DNA of 57,999 nucleotides from Mesobacillus harenae (GCF_013343715.1 NZ_JABUNR010000021.1:1-57999); one strand, 5' to 3'. Positions 34,030 to 42,594 are shown, numbered from the stretch's first letter. Made by a program: numbers and translations. Notes: generated by a model from the letters alone, not told the origin.

Positions 34030-34658
34030 CACTTTCCACTCAATTTTTAACAATGCTTGCCATGATCGCAATGGGCAGCTTCTTTGGAGCAAGCCTTGAT
34101 ACTTACAAGCGATTTTTTAAACGATCTGCAATAAAAAGGTGGATTATCTTTGTAAATGATATACTATTTTGGATCTTTCAAGGGCTTTTAACGTTCTATG
34201 TTTTATATGCTGTAAACATGGGGGAGCTAAGGTTTTACATTTTCATAGCTTTATTTTGCGGGTTTGCGGCATATAAGGGTTTGTTCCAAGATATCTATTT
34301 AAAAGTACTAGAAACGATGATTTCAGTCTTTATTTCAATTTATCAATTTATCGTTAAGTTGATCCAACTTCTGATTGTCCGCCCTATTCAGTTATTAATT
34401 ATGACCGCTATTACATTGGTACTCTTCTTTGGAAGGGGGCTTTTTTCTCTTATAAAAATGGCCCTTTCTATAGTGAAGTGGCTATTGATGTGCATTTGGA
34501 AACCAATTCAGCTTCTAATGTTATTTTTATGGAAACTTTTGCCGAAAAACATTAAAAATTCCGTCGAGAAGTTATATAATAAATTGGCAGGTATTTTCAG
34601 GAAAATCAAGAATTATGTTTATAAGGTATACAAGAGGATAAATAAAAAAAAGAAATAA
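34026..34658 (+). CDS. yabQ: Sporulation membrane protein YabQ
   Basis: YabQ is a mother-cell membrane protein required for spore cortex formation in B. subtilis. The 210 residues contain four to five hydrophobic segments in the first two thirds (for example LTMLAMIAMGSFFGASLDT and IFQGLLTFYVLYAVNMG). The tail is strongly basic and rich in Lys, ending KRINKKKK. It starts at ATG 34026 within the yabP stop, and divIC begins 17 bases after it. Confidence 0.92.
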   Translation: MTLSTQFLTMLAMIAMGSFFGASLDTYKRFFKRSAIKRWIIFVNDILFWIFQGLLTFYVLYAVNMGELRFYIFIALFCGFAAYKGLFQDIYLKVLETMISVFISIYQFIVKLIQLLIVRPIQLLIMTAITLVLFFGRGLFSLIKMALSIVKWLLMCIWKPIQLLMLFLWKLLPKNIKNSVEKLYNKLAGIFRKIKNYVYKVYKRINKKKK

Positions 34659-34675
34659 GGAGGACTGCGGATAGT

Positions 34676-35068
34676 ATGGGTGCGAGAAAAAAACGGAACA
34701 TCGCCAAGATCCAAAACACATACGTTAAAGATAAAGAAGCAGCCGAAGTTACTGACAATATTAAACGTAAGCATCTAATCAGGCGCCTTGCAGTCTTCTT
34801 TGTTTTGGCTGGAACAGTGACCTTTTTTATGATTGCTGCATTTGTTTCTCAAACTTCTGCTCTAGAACAAAAACAGCTCGAGAAGTCAAAGCTAGAAAAG
34901 CAAATAGCGGAGCTGAATAAGGAACAGGAGATTCTGGAAGAAGAAATTGTTAAGTTAAATGACGATGAATACATAGCAAAACTAGCAAGGAGAGAATATT
35001 TCCTCTCTGAAGATAATGAGGTTATCTTCAACCTTCCCGAAAAAACAAAGGAAAAACCCTCTAATTGA
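34676..35068 (+). CDS. divIC: Cell division protein DivIC
   Basis: DivIC is a bitopic division protein that pairs with FtsL and DivIB at the septum. The layout is a basic cytoplasmic start, one membrane segment at about residues 38-58, and an extracellular coiled coil (about 62-100) rich in Lys, Glu and Leu. YIAKLARREYFLSEDNEVIF follows, the FtsB/DivIC family signature (split near its middle). It is 130 residues long, with AAGGAGGA upstream of ATG 34676. The yabR -35 hexamer overlaps its stop codon. Confidence 0.94.
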   Translation: MGARKKRNIAKIQNTYVKDKEAAEVTDNIKRKHLIRRLAVFFVLAGTVTFFMIAAFVSQTSALEQKQLEKSKLEKQIAELNKEQEILEEEIVKLNDDEYIAKLARREYFLSEDNEVIFNLPEKTKEKPSN

Positions 35069-35094
35069 CACTCTTTTTTTGCATTTTGTATAAT
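35065..35094 (+). promoter_or_regulatory. sigma-A promoter of yabR
   Basis: TTGACA (35065-35070) and TATAAT (35089-35094) are perfect hexamers with an 18-base spacer. The -35 overlaps the divIC stop codon. Confidence 0.8.
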
Positions 35095-35142
35095 ATAAAG
35101 TAAGTATGATTTTTTATTTCTTTAAGGAGGAAATTTCTTTTT

Positions 35143-35580
35143 ATGTCAATCGAAGTAGGCAGCAAGTTACAAGGGAAGGTTACAGGAATAACAAATTTTG
35201 GTGCGTTTGTAGAGTTGCCAGAAGGCTCAACAGGACTTGTCCATATTAGCGAAGTCGCCGATAATTATGTAAAAGATATAAATGATCATTTAAAGGTCGG
35301 CGATCAGATAGAGGTTAAGGTCATTAATGTTGAGAAGGATGGGAAAATCGGCTTGTCCATCAAGAAAGCAAAGGACCGTCCTGAAAGACCGGAAAGAACA
35401 GAATCTAAACCATATTCTCAGCGTCCTCGTCAAGGAAGGGTAACTGATAATCGTAATAGCAGGCCAGAGAATTTCGAATCTAAAATGGCACGCTTTTTAA
35501 AAGATAGTGAAGATCGTTTATCCTCATTGAAGCGCAATACCGAATCAAAACGTGGGGGACGAGGAGCAAAAAGAGGATAA
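35143..35580 (+). CDS. yabR: S1-domain RNA-binding protein YabR
   Basis: YabR is a general-stress-type S1 RNA-binding protein; its exact target is not established. Residues 1-75 form the S1 domain with GSKLQGKVTGITNFGAFVEL, GLVHISEVA and KVINVEKDGKIGLSIKKA. The rest is a basic, low-complexity tail rich in Arg, Ser and Gly that ends RGGRGAKRG. It is 145 residues long and follows an AAGGAGG site. A stack of four terminator-like hairpins follows the gene. Confidence 0.92.
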   Translation: MSIEVGSKLQGKVTGITNFGAFVELPEGSTGLVHISEVADNYVKDINDHLKVGDQIEVKVINVEKDGKIGLSIKKAKDRPERPERTESKPYSQRPRQGRVTDNRNSRPENFESKMARFLKDSEDRLSSLKRNTESKRGGRGAKRG

Positions 35581-35775
35581 CTTGCTGCAGGTTATTTTTT
35601 ATATAGATTTACAAATAGACACGGGCAAGCTGCAAAAGCAGTTTGCCTTTATTCATTTATAAAAGCGCTGGCTCCAAAAAGAGGCAGCGCGCTTTTTAGC
35701 CATTAAATATATACAACAACCCTTTCAAAAAAGGTCAGGCTGTCGAGAGTTTCATTTCTCGGCAGCCTGTTTTTT
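35580..35775 (+). terminator. Four successive terminator-like hairpins after yabR
   Basis: Hairpins lie at about 35580-35602 (AACTT/AGGTT then ATTTTTT), 35624-35650 (GGCAAGCTGC/GCAGTTTGCC), 35661-35697 (GCGCTG/CAGCGC then TTTTT) and 35736-35775 (CAGGCTGTCGAGA paired with CTCGGCAGCCTG, then six T). They separate the plus-strand yabR from the minus-strand tRNA gene. Confidence 0.75.
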
Positions 35776-35778
35776 AAG

Positions 35779-35953
35779 CTTCAGCGCACAGTCAGTTTCA
35801 AGAGCTAGCTTCCGTAAGTATCTTGCGAGGAGCCCGATAGGCTACGAGCTGCTCGAGTCATATGCCATGCCCTTGCTGAATGCAAAAAACGCCTTCCTTC
35901 AGGACCTGTCTTATGCTTGACGGGGCTGAACAAGGCGTTTCCGCATTTCTATA
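35779..35953. repeat. Intergenic repeat unit, B-type, next to the tRNA
   Basis: The right half (AACGCCTT at about 35889 to AAGGCGTT at about 35938) matches the end of the B-type units, with GGGGCTGAACAAGGCG and a CGCATTTCTAT end. Read on the minus strand the AACGCCTT/AAGGCGTT stem is followed by six T and lies directly after the tRNA, so it can serve as the tRNA terminator. Confidence 0.7.
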
Positions 35954-36027
35954 TAGCGGCGGAGGGGATCGAACCCCCGACCTTACGGGTATGAACCGTA
36001 CGCTCTAGCCAGCTGAGCTACACCGCC
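35954..36027 (-). tRNA. trnM: tRNA-Met (anticodon CAT)
   Basis: On the minus strand the cloverleaf folds fully. The acceptor GGCGGTG pairs with CGCCGCT, the D arm is GCTC..GAGC, and the T arm is GGGGG..CCCTC. The anticodon loop reads TTCATAC, giving CAT. The body is nearly identical to the B. subtilis elongator tRNA-Met. CCA is not encoded; the next bases are TAT. B. subtilis has a tRNA-Met and a tRNA-Glu at this place; no tRNA-Glu is seen here. Confidence 0.95.
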
Positions 36028-36046
36028 AATTTATAGCACAAGAAAT

Positions 36047-36074
36047 ATAATACCACTTAATAAAAAAGTGTCAA
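36047..36074 (-). promoter_or_regulatory. Promoter of the tRNA-Met gene
   Basis: On the minus strand TTGACA (36069-36074) is followed after 16 bases by TATTAT (36047-36052), about 20 bases before the tRNA start. Confidence 0.7.
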
Positions 36075-36246
36075 TAAATTAATAAAAGAAAAATGTCATA
36101 TTTTAAATGTTCCTACTGATACAGGGAAAATGTACTAAACTCCCGGGTTAAGGAGCAGAAATCTCGGCAAATTTTTATAAGTAATAAAGATAATCAACCG
36201 GTTAGGCTAATGAACTTGTTTTGTTTTTGGCGTTTGCGCTGAAACA

Positions 36247-36312
36247 AGTCGAACGAAATTTTCTAGCTTGTCCTTATTTATGACAAATTTTTGAACATTC
36301 CCATTTTATAAT
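36247..36312 (+). promoter_or_regulatory. Spo0A-dependent spoIIE promoter
   Basis: ATGACA (36280-36285) and TATAAT (36307-36312) are separated by 21 bases. That unusual spacing is the mark of the spoIIE-type sigma-A promoters that need Spo0A~P. AGTCGAA at 36247-36253 differs from the 0A box TGTCGAA at one position and lies just upstream. Confidence 0.75.
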
Positions 36313-36352
36313 TGTCTGCAACGACATTTTTATATATAGGGGAGTGTAATGG

Positions 36353-38824
36353 ATGGAAAGACTAGAAAGGAATGCAATCGAACCGATCGCAGAAGTGGGA
36401 TCTTGGAGACCGGGTTTTCAATTGTCCAAAAGTTTTTTTGCTTTGCAGGGAAAGCTGGAAAACTTCTTTATAAAAAACGGCTTTGCTTTACTTGTCATTG
36501 GTTTTTTGCTAGGCAGAGCGCTAATACTTGCCAAACTCACTCCATTTAGCCTTCCTTTTTTTGCTGCTGTCTACTTATCGAGAAGAGATAAAGCACCTTT
36601 AGCATTATTAGGAGTAACTGCAGGTGCGGCAACGCTGTCCATCGGAGCAGCTGCGCTAACTTTTGCTCTAGCCGTAACTTTTCTAGTTGTTTTTCGGCTG
36701 ACAAAGAAAGGGTTAAAAAGTGAACTTCGCTGGCTGCCGTTCTATGTATTTGGCACTATATTGGCAGGGAATCTCGCGGTTACTTATATCCAACATTCCC
36801 AGATTACATTGTATGACGGAATGATGGCAGGAGTAGAGTCTAGTTTAGGTTTTATTCTTACATTAATTTTTCTCCAAAGTATTCCGCTTATCTCGTTTCA
36901 AAAAAGAAGGCAGTCGTTAAAAACAGAAGAAATTGTTTGTTTAATTATTATGCTCGCTTCTGTCATGACCGGAACTATTGGATGGTCAGTATATGATCTT
37001 TCAATTGAGCATGTAATGGCGAGATACTTAGTGCTGGTGTTTGCATTTGTTGCAGGTGCTACAGTCGGTTCCACGGTAGGGGTTGTAACGGGTCTGATTT
37101 TTAGTCTTGCTAATGTATCTAGCTTTTATCAAATGAGCCTGCTGGCCTTTGCAGGTTTATTAGGAGGCCTGTTAAAAGAAGGACGAAAAGTTGGGGTGGC
37201 CCTTGGACTGCTTATAGCTACCCTGTTGATTGGAATGTATGGTGAGGGCGCAGGAGGCTTAAGTAAAACGCTTTTAGAATCAACTGCCGCCATTTTGTTA
37301 TTTTTACTAACCCCTAGTTCACTGACAGCAAAATTAGCTAGGCATATCCCAGGAACCTCTGAACATTCGTCTGATCAGCAGCAATACATGAGGAAAATGC
37401 GCGACGTTACCGCTCAAAGAGTCGAGCAGTTTTCAGGAGTTTTTGAGGCTCTATCTCAGAGCTTCACAGCCAAGGAGGAATTGGCAGAAGAGGACTCCGA
37501 CCGAGAGCTCGATTATTTTTTAAGTAATGTCACTGAAAAGACCTGCCAAACTTGTTTCAAAAAAGAACATTGCTGGTCAAGGAATTTTAATACAACATAT
37601 GACTACATGAAAGATATTATGCAAGAAATGGATAAGAATGAAGAGACTATTCCGCCAAAATTATTAAGAGATTGGGATAAACATTGTTCTCGCTCGAAGA
37701 AAGTGCTTGAAACAATGCAACAGGAATTAACAGTTTTACGGGCAAATAAAACATTGAAGAAACAAGTGCAGGAAAGCAGGAGATTGGTGGCTAATCAATT
37801 GCTTGGTGTTTCAGAGGTAATGGGTGATTTTGCAAGAGAGATTCAAAGAGAAAGAGAGAACCATCATAAGCAGGAAGATCAAATTCTATCTTCTCTTCGA
37901 GAGTGTGGCATCAATGTTGAACACGTTGAAATATATGGTCTTGACCATGGCAATGTTGACATTGATATGTCGATCCCTTATTGCCAGGGACACGGAGAAT
38001 GTGAAAAATTAATAGCGCCAATGCTTTCAGATATTTTAGGAGAAACTATTATTGTCAATTCAGAGGAATGTGCTGCGTTTCCAAACGGCTTGTGCCATGT
38101 TACTTTTCGCTCGGCGAAGGCGTATGCCGTTGCAACGGGTATAGCTCATGCAGCCAAGGATGGGGGACTTGTATCAGGAGACAGTTATTCGACGATTGAA
38201 CTGGGTGGGGGCAAATTTGCGATTGCTATCAGTGACGGTATGGGCAACGGTGAACGGGCTCATTCAGAAAGTATGGAAACTCTCCAGCTGCTGCAAAAGA
38301 TTCTTCAATCAGGAATTGAGGAAAAAGTAGCGATTAAATCCATCAACTCAATTCTCTCTTTGAGGACAACGGATGAAATTTTTTCAACACTTGATCTTGT
38401 GATGATAGATTTACAAAATGCAGCTGCGAAATTTTTAAAGATTGGATCTACTCCCAGCTTTATTAAGCGAGGGAGCAAGGTATTTAAAGTACAAGCAAGT
38501 AATTTGCCAATGGGTATGATTCAAGAGTTTGATGTTGATGTTGTTAGCGAGCAATTAAAAGCGGGAGACTTACTGATTATGATGAGCGATGGTGTTTTCG
38601 AAGGACCAAGGCATGTAGAGAATTATGATCTCTGGATGAAACGTAAAGTTCTTGAGTTAAAAACAAACGAACCCCAGGAGATTGCTGATCTAATAATGGA
38701 AGAGGTCATTCGATCTAGAAGTAACAATATAGAGGATGACATGACAGTTATTGTTGCCAAAATTGATCATAACACACCGAAATGGGCTTCAATACCTGTG
38801 CAAAAGTATAGAAAGAAAGCCTGA
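36353..38824 (+). CDS. spoIIE: Stage II sporulation protein E, PP2C phosphatase
   Basis: SpoIIE dephosphorylates SpoIIAA to activate sigma-F in the forespore, and takes part in polar septum assembly through FtsZ. The 823 residues split into about ten membrane segments (residues 45-320), a central region and a C-terminal PP2C domain. Metal-site motifs are ISDGMGNGE near residue 626, MSDGVFEG near 744 and DDMTVIVAK near 795. A cysteine cluster lies near residues 394-405 (CQTCFKKEHCW). It starts at ATG 36353 behind GGGGAGTG. Its promoter shows the 21-base spacer. Confidence 0.97.
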   Translation: MERLERNAIEPIAEVGSWRPGFQLSKSFFALQGKLENFFIKNGFALLVIGFLLGRALILAKLTPFSLPFFAAVYLSRRDKAPLALLGVTAGAATLSIGAAALTFALAVTFLVVFRLTKKGLKSELRWLPFYVFGTILAGNLAVTYIQHSQITLYDGMMAGVESSLGFILTLIFLQSIPLISFQKRRQSLKTEEIVCLIIMLASVMTGTIGWSVYDLSIEHVMARYLVLVFAFVAGATVGSTVGVVTGLIFSLANVSSFYQMSLLAFAGLLGGLLKEGRKVGVALGLLIATLLIGMYGEGAGGLSKTLLESTAAILLFLLTPSSLTAKLARHIPGTSEHSSDQQQYMRKMRDVTAQRVEQFSGVFEALSQSFTAKEELAEEDSDRELDYFLSNVTEKTCQTCFKKEHCWSRNFNTTYDYMKDIMQEMDKNEETIPPKLLRDWDKHCSRSKKVLETMQQELTVLRANKTLKKQVQESRRLVANQLLGVSEVMGDFAREIQRERENHHKQEDQILSSLRECGINVEHVEIYGLDHGNVDIDMSIPYCQGHGECEKLIAPMLSDILGETIIVNSEECAAFPNGLCHVTFRSAKAYAVATGIAHAAKDGGLVSGDSYSTIELGGGKFAIAISDGMGNGERAHSESMETLQLLQKILQSGIEEKVAIKSINSILSLRTTDEIFSTLDLVMIDLQNAAAKFLKIGSTPSFIKRGSKVFKVQASNLPMGMIQEFDVDVVSEQLKAGDLLIMMSDGVFEGPRHVENYDLWMKRKVLELKTNEPQEIADLIMEEVIRSRSNNIEDDMTVIVAKIDHNTPKWASIPVQKYRKKA

Positions 38825-38839
38825 AATTCACTAAACCCT

Positions 38840-39293
38840 TCTTTGCTCGTTTCTGGGGCAGACCTTATTTGTTCCTGGTCGGCTTACAACGGACAGGATG
38901 TCCTAGTCAGGCGCTTCCGCTTTGCTTTGTCCAGCTTCGCCTCCTAGAAACGTGGCAAACTTCAATTCCTCCTTCAGAAGCACAAACCGCTTCTGAAAGA
39001 GGAATCTCCAGTTTGCTTGTTTCTATACAGTCGGCTTTGCTTTTCTATGTCCAGCTTCAGCGCCTAGCCCCTCGAGTCGCTTCGGTCAACCTGCTGAAGT
39101 CAAAGAACGACTTCAAGCGCTGGCCCTCCAGCGCTTGTCGGGGCTGATCAGGCGCTTCCGCTTTTCTATGTACAGCTACGCCTCCTAGAAACTTGGCAAA
39201 CTTCAATTCCTCTTTCAGAAGCACAAACCGCTTCTTTATCGGAATCTCCAGTTTGCTCGTTTCTTTACAGTCGGCTTCCGCTTTTCTATGTAT
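38840..39293 (+). repeat. Intergenic repeat array A-B-A between spoIIE and yabS
   Basis: A partial unit (about 38840-38930) is followed by an A-type unit (about 38930-39050), a B-type unit (about 39050-39170) and a second A-type unit (about 39170-39293). The A units share GCCTCCTAGAAACNTGGCAA and the CCAGTTTGCTNGTTTCT complement. The B unit has CAGCGCCTAGCCCCTCGAG and GGGGCTGATCAGGCGCTTCC. All junctions read CTTTTCTATGT then CCAGCT or ACAGCT. It fills the whole gap, and open frames on both strands through it are by-products. Confidence 0.88.
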
Positions 39294-39351
39294 ATTTATT
39301 CTGCGGCTCGTCGAAAATGGTAACAAATTTACCCATTGGAGGGGAGTTAGT

Positions 39352-40089
39352 ATGAAAACAGGTGCATTACGCCAGATTCTACTGATTACAGATGGCTGTT
39401 CAAATACAGGTGAGGATCCAATTGCCATGGCGGCATTGGCAAAAGAGCAAGGGATCACTATAAATGTGATCGGGGTTATGGAGAAGGATATTATTGATGA
39501 GCAAGGATTGACTGAAATTGAGGGAATTGCTCTATCAGGAGGCGGAGTTAGCCAGGTTGTATACTCCCAGCAACTTTCGCAGACTGTACAGATGGTAACC
39601 AGAAAGGCAATGACCCAAACATTACAGGGGGTTGTCAACCGTGAGCTCCAGCAAATCCTTGGAGGAGGAAATACGGTAGAAGACCTGCCTCCTGACAAGC
39701 GTGGCGAAGTGATGGAGGTAGTGGATGAACTTGGGGAAACTGTTGAGTTAAATGTACTGATTCTTGTCGATACAAGTGCCAGCATGAAACATAAACTTCC
39801 AACTGTTAAAGAGGCATTATTAGACCTGTCCCTTAGTTTAAACGCTAGAGCAGGTGAGAACCGTTTCTCAGTCTTTGTATTTCCCGGGAAAAGGAATGAT
39901 GTCGAAAAGTTATTGGATTGGACACCAAAACTCGAATCTTTAACGAGCATATTTGCTAAATTAACAACTGGCGGAATGACACCAACTGGACCAGCCCTGC
40001 GAGAAGCCTTAACATATTTCAAGAAAAAACGATCGCTAAGGAGTCTGCTTTCTGGTGATGATGAATCATTCATTGAAGAGTCTGTGTAA
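39352..40089 (+). CDS. yabS: von Willebrand A-domain protein YabS
   Basis: YabS is a 245-residue vWA-domain protein of unknown function, found next to a kinase gene in Bacillus. A first VWA-like half starts with RQILLITDGCSNTGEDP. The second half has a full MIDAS metal motif DTSAS at residues 140-144 with a matching threonine-glycine TGGMTPTGPA near 208. I chose ATG 39352 with GGAGGGG upstream. A longer frame from 39193 reads through the repeat and is not credible. The kinase gene yabT overlaps its end by about 32 bases, so the two likely act together. Confidence 0.88.
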   Translation: MKTGALRQILLITDGCSNTGEDPIAMAALAKEQGITINVIGVMEKDIIDEQGLTEIEGIALSGGGVSQVVYSQQLSQTVQMVTRKAMTQTLQGVVNRELQQILGGGNTVEDLPPDKRGEVMEVVDELGETVELNVLILVDTSASMKHKLPTVKEALLDLSLSLNARAGENRFSVFVFPGKRNDVEKLLDWTPKLESLTSIFAKLTTGGMTPTGPALREALTYFKKKRSLRSLLSGDDESFIEESV

Positions 40090-41047
40090 AGTATCTCCGG
40101 GTACGCCCATTAATGGAAAGTGGCATGGTAATCAATATAAAATAATCAAAGAACTCGGTTATGGAGCAAATGGGATTGTCTATTTAACATCCCATAATGG
40201 AGTGCAGGTAGCTTTGAAAATGAGTGATAATGGAATGTCTATTACTTCCGAAGTAAATGTGCTGAAGTCTTTTGCCAAGGTCCAGGGAAGCACCCTAGGA
40301 CCTGTTTTATTAGATGTGGACGATTGGATGAGCGGCAGTGATAGGATCTCATTTTATGTAATGGAATACATTAAGGGTCCAGATTTGCTTACCTTTATTC
40401 ATCAGCGTGGGGAATCCTGGATCAGTGTAATCGTCCTCCAGCTTTTGAGTGATCTTCAGAAAATGCATGAAAATGGATGGGTTTTTGGGGATTTAAAGCC
40501 GGAGAATTTAATCATTATGGGGCCGCCACCAAGAATTCGCTGTATTGATGTTGGAGGAACTACTATTAATGGAAGAGCAATCAAAGAATTCACCGAGTTT
40601 TTTGATAGAGGATATTGGGGCCTGGGATCGAGAAAAGCTGATCCTTCCTACGATCTGTTTGCTGTAGGAATGATTATGCTCAACATTGCGTATCCAAAGA
40701 GATTCACTAAAACAACAGGAGGGATGGATCAGCTTAAGTTAATGATAGAGAAGAGCAGAGAATTAAGTATGTATAAGGGCATTCTTTACAAAGCCTTAAA
40801 TGGACAATTTTCTTCAGCTGTACAAATGCGGGGAGAACTGTTGCAAAGTCTTCAAACTCAACAAACGAGGACAACAACGAAAACGAAAACAAAGCCATCT
40901 CCACAACGACAACACAACGTCTCCCAAAAAACAGTTACGAGGCAGGCGTATAGGAAGAAAAGTAATAAGGGCGGGATTATCGAAACGCTAATAGTTCTTT
41001 CCGTCATTTCCATGCTGTATTTTCTTTATATATGGTTAAGTTTTTAA
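40058..41047 (+). CDS. yabT: Membrane-anchored Ser/Thr protein kinase YabT
   Basis: YabT is a Hanks-type kinase that in B. subtilis is sporulation-linked, binds DNA and phosphorylates RecA. The glycine loop GYGANGIVYL and the ATP lysine in VALK are intact. The catalytic loop reads VFGDLKPEN, keeping the Asp, Lys and Asn but lacking the usual His-Arg. The DFG site reads DVGG. A basic linker (about 265-305) and one C-terminal membrane segment (about 308-328) follow, with no extracellular PASTA part. I chose ATG 40058; GTG 40055 and ATG 40061 are equally framed. The gene overlaps yabS. Confidence 0.9.
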   Translation: MMNHSLKSLCKVSPGTPINGKWHGNQYKIIKELGYGANGIVYLTSHNGVQVALKMSDNGMSITSEVNVLKSFAKVQGSTLGPVLLDVDDWMSGSDRISFYVMEYIKGPDLLTFIHQRGESWISVIVLQLLSDLQKMHENGWVFGDLKPENLIIMGPPPRIRCIDVGGTTINGRAIKEFTEFFDRGYWGLGSRKADPSYDLFAVGMIMLNIAYPKRFTKTTGGMDQLKLMIEKSRELSMYKGILYKALNGQFSSAVQMRGELLQSLQTQQTRTTTKTKTKPSPQRQHNVSQKTVTRQAYRKKSNKGGIIETLIVLSVISMLYFLYIWLSF

Positions 41048-41196
41048 TTTTAAATGAAACTTTTAAAGAGTTAATACGTAAACAACAAGAGCTTGTTACT
41101 GAACTTATCTATAAAAGATGGTAAGCTTGATAATAAAGGTTAACGATTAAGAGTATGGGTATAAGAACACCAATAACGGCATAGGGAAGAATTGAT

Positions 41197-42594
41197 ATGT
41201 TACAGAGCAAAGTAGAAGCTTTTCTTTCAAAGCATTCATTTAAAATCTCGGGCCAATCGATAGCAGTAGGGGTCTCTGGAGGCCCGGATTCTCTTGCACT
41301 TCTACATTATTTGTGGAGCATAAGGGAAAAGGAACAAATAAAGATCACAGCTGTTCATGTCGATCATATGTTTCGTGGCCAGCAGTCCTATGAAGAAGCG
41401 ATGTTCGTTAAGGGTTTTTGCAATGCCAGGGAAATACCGTTTGAGATGAAACAAATTAATGTTCCTGTTTACATGAAAAAAACTGGTAAAGGCACTCAGG
41501 AAGCAGCAAGAGATTGCAGATATTTGTTCTTTGAAGAGGTAATGAAGAAAATGGGGTGCGGTTATCTTGCCTTAGGCCATCATGGTGATGACCAAATCGA
41601 GACGATCATGATGAGGCTGACAAGAGGCAGTACTGGTTTGGCAAGGACAGGAATACAATTTTCAAGGCCGATTGATGGTGGGGTTCTTTTTCGCCCATTA
41701 TTATGTGTATCAAAAGAAGAAATTGAGCGGTACTGTGACCTGAATGACCTAAATCCTAGAAGGGATCCTAGCAATGAACAGGACACTTATTCCCGGAATC
41801 GATTCAGGCATCATGTACTGCCATTTCTAAAGCAGGAAAACCCTCAAGTTCACCAGCACTTTCAACGATTAAGCGAAGATTTGACTAATGACGAAATTTA
41901 TTTGAGAGAATTAACAGTCGAAGCAATGAATAGAGTTATGGTAAAAAAGAATGGGAAAGTGACGATTCAAATCGAAGAGTTTTTTAAAATGCCGATTCCT
42001 TTACAAAGAAGAGGGATTAAACTAATATTAAACTATCTTTATCATGAAAATCCTGCCTTTCTTTCCGCCATACATATTGACAATATCTTTGATCTATTAT
42101 GCAATTCCCATCCTTCCGGGACACTGGATTTTCCCAGCGGCTTAAAAATCACTCGCGATTATGGCAGGTGTCATTTTCAAATGAAACACCGACCCCTGGA
42201 GCCTTACTGTTACGAAATTAACAAACCCGGAATTATAACACTGTCCAATGGCAACTCTATTAAGGCGGAATTCATTGACCTCTATTCAAATTGGCAAACC
42301 CATCTTGATTCATATGCAGTCAATTTGACCGAAATCCCCTTACCGCTCATTATCCGAACAAGGAAAAATGGAGACCGGATGACTTTGAAAGGGATGTCAG
42401 GTTCAAAAAAGATTAAAGATATTTTTATTGATCAGAAAGTTCCTCTTCCACTAAGAGAGGAATGGCCAATTGTTACAGATGGAACCGGTGAAATTCTCTG
42501 GATTCCAGGCTTGAAAAAGGCCCATGGCAGAGAGGCAGATGATAGTGCTGGTCATAAATTACTTTTAACATATATCAGAACAGATAACTTCTAG
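41197..42594 (+). CDS. tilS: tRNA(Ile)-lysidine synthase
   Basis: TilS attaches lysine to C34 of tRNA-Ile (CAU) so that it reads AUA. The PP-loop SGGPDS lies at residues 27-32, followed by VDHMFRG and LGHHGDDQIET, the family's nucleotide and substrate motifs. The C-terminal part with LIIRTRKNGDRM is the TilS C domain. It is 465 residues, full length. It starts at ATG 41197 with a weak GGGAAG site. hpt follows 14 bases later; this pairing is conserved and essential in Bacillus. Confidence 0.95.
   Translation: MLQSKVEAFLSKHSFKISGQSIAVGVSGGPDSLALLHYLWSIREKEQIKITAVHVDHMFRGQQSYEEAMFVKGFCNAREIPFEMKQINVPVYMKKTGKGTQEAARDCRYLFFEEVMKKMGCGYLALGHHGDDQIETIMMRLTRGSTGLARTGIQFSRPIDGGVLFRPLLCVSKEEIERYCDLNDLNPRRDPSNEQDTYSRNRFRHHVLPFLKQENPQVHQHFQRLSEDLTNDEIYLRELTVEAMNRVMVKKNGKVTIQIEEFFKMPIPLQRRGIKLILNYLYHENPAFLSAIHIDNIFDLLCNSHPSGTLDFPSGLKITRDYGRCHFQMKHRPLEPYCYEINKPGIITLSNGNSIKAEFIDLYSNWQTHLDSYAVNLTEIPLPLIIRTRKNGDRMTLKGMSGSKKIKDIFIDQKVPLPLREEWPIVTDGTGEILWIPGLKKAHGREADDSAGHKLLLTYIRTDNF

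Noticed and set aside
36349..36549. 66-codon frame overlapping the spoIIE start
   Set aside because: It is out of frame with spoIIE, whose start has the better spacing to GGGGAGTG and a clear family match.
39193..39351. Upstream extension of yabS
   Set aside because: It is translated repeat DNA; GGAGGGG and ATG 39352 explain the true start.
39057..40073. Long minus-strand frame of 338 codons opposite yabS
   Set aside because: It is the shadow of yabS plus repeat sequence, rich in Ser and Phe, with no domain and no start site.
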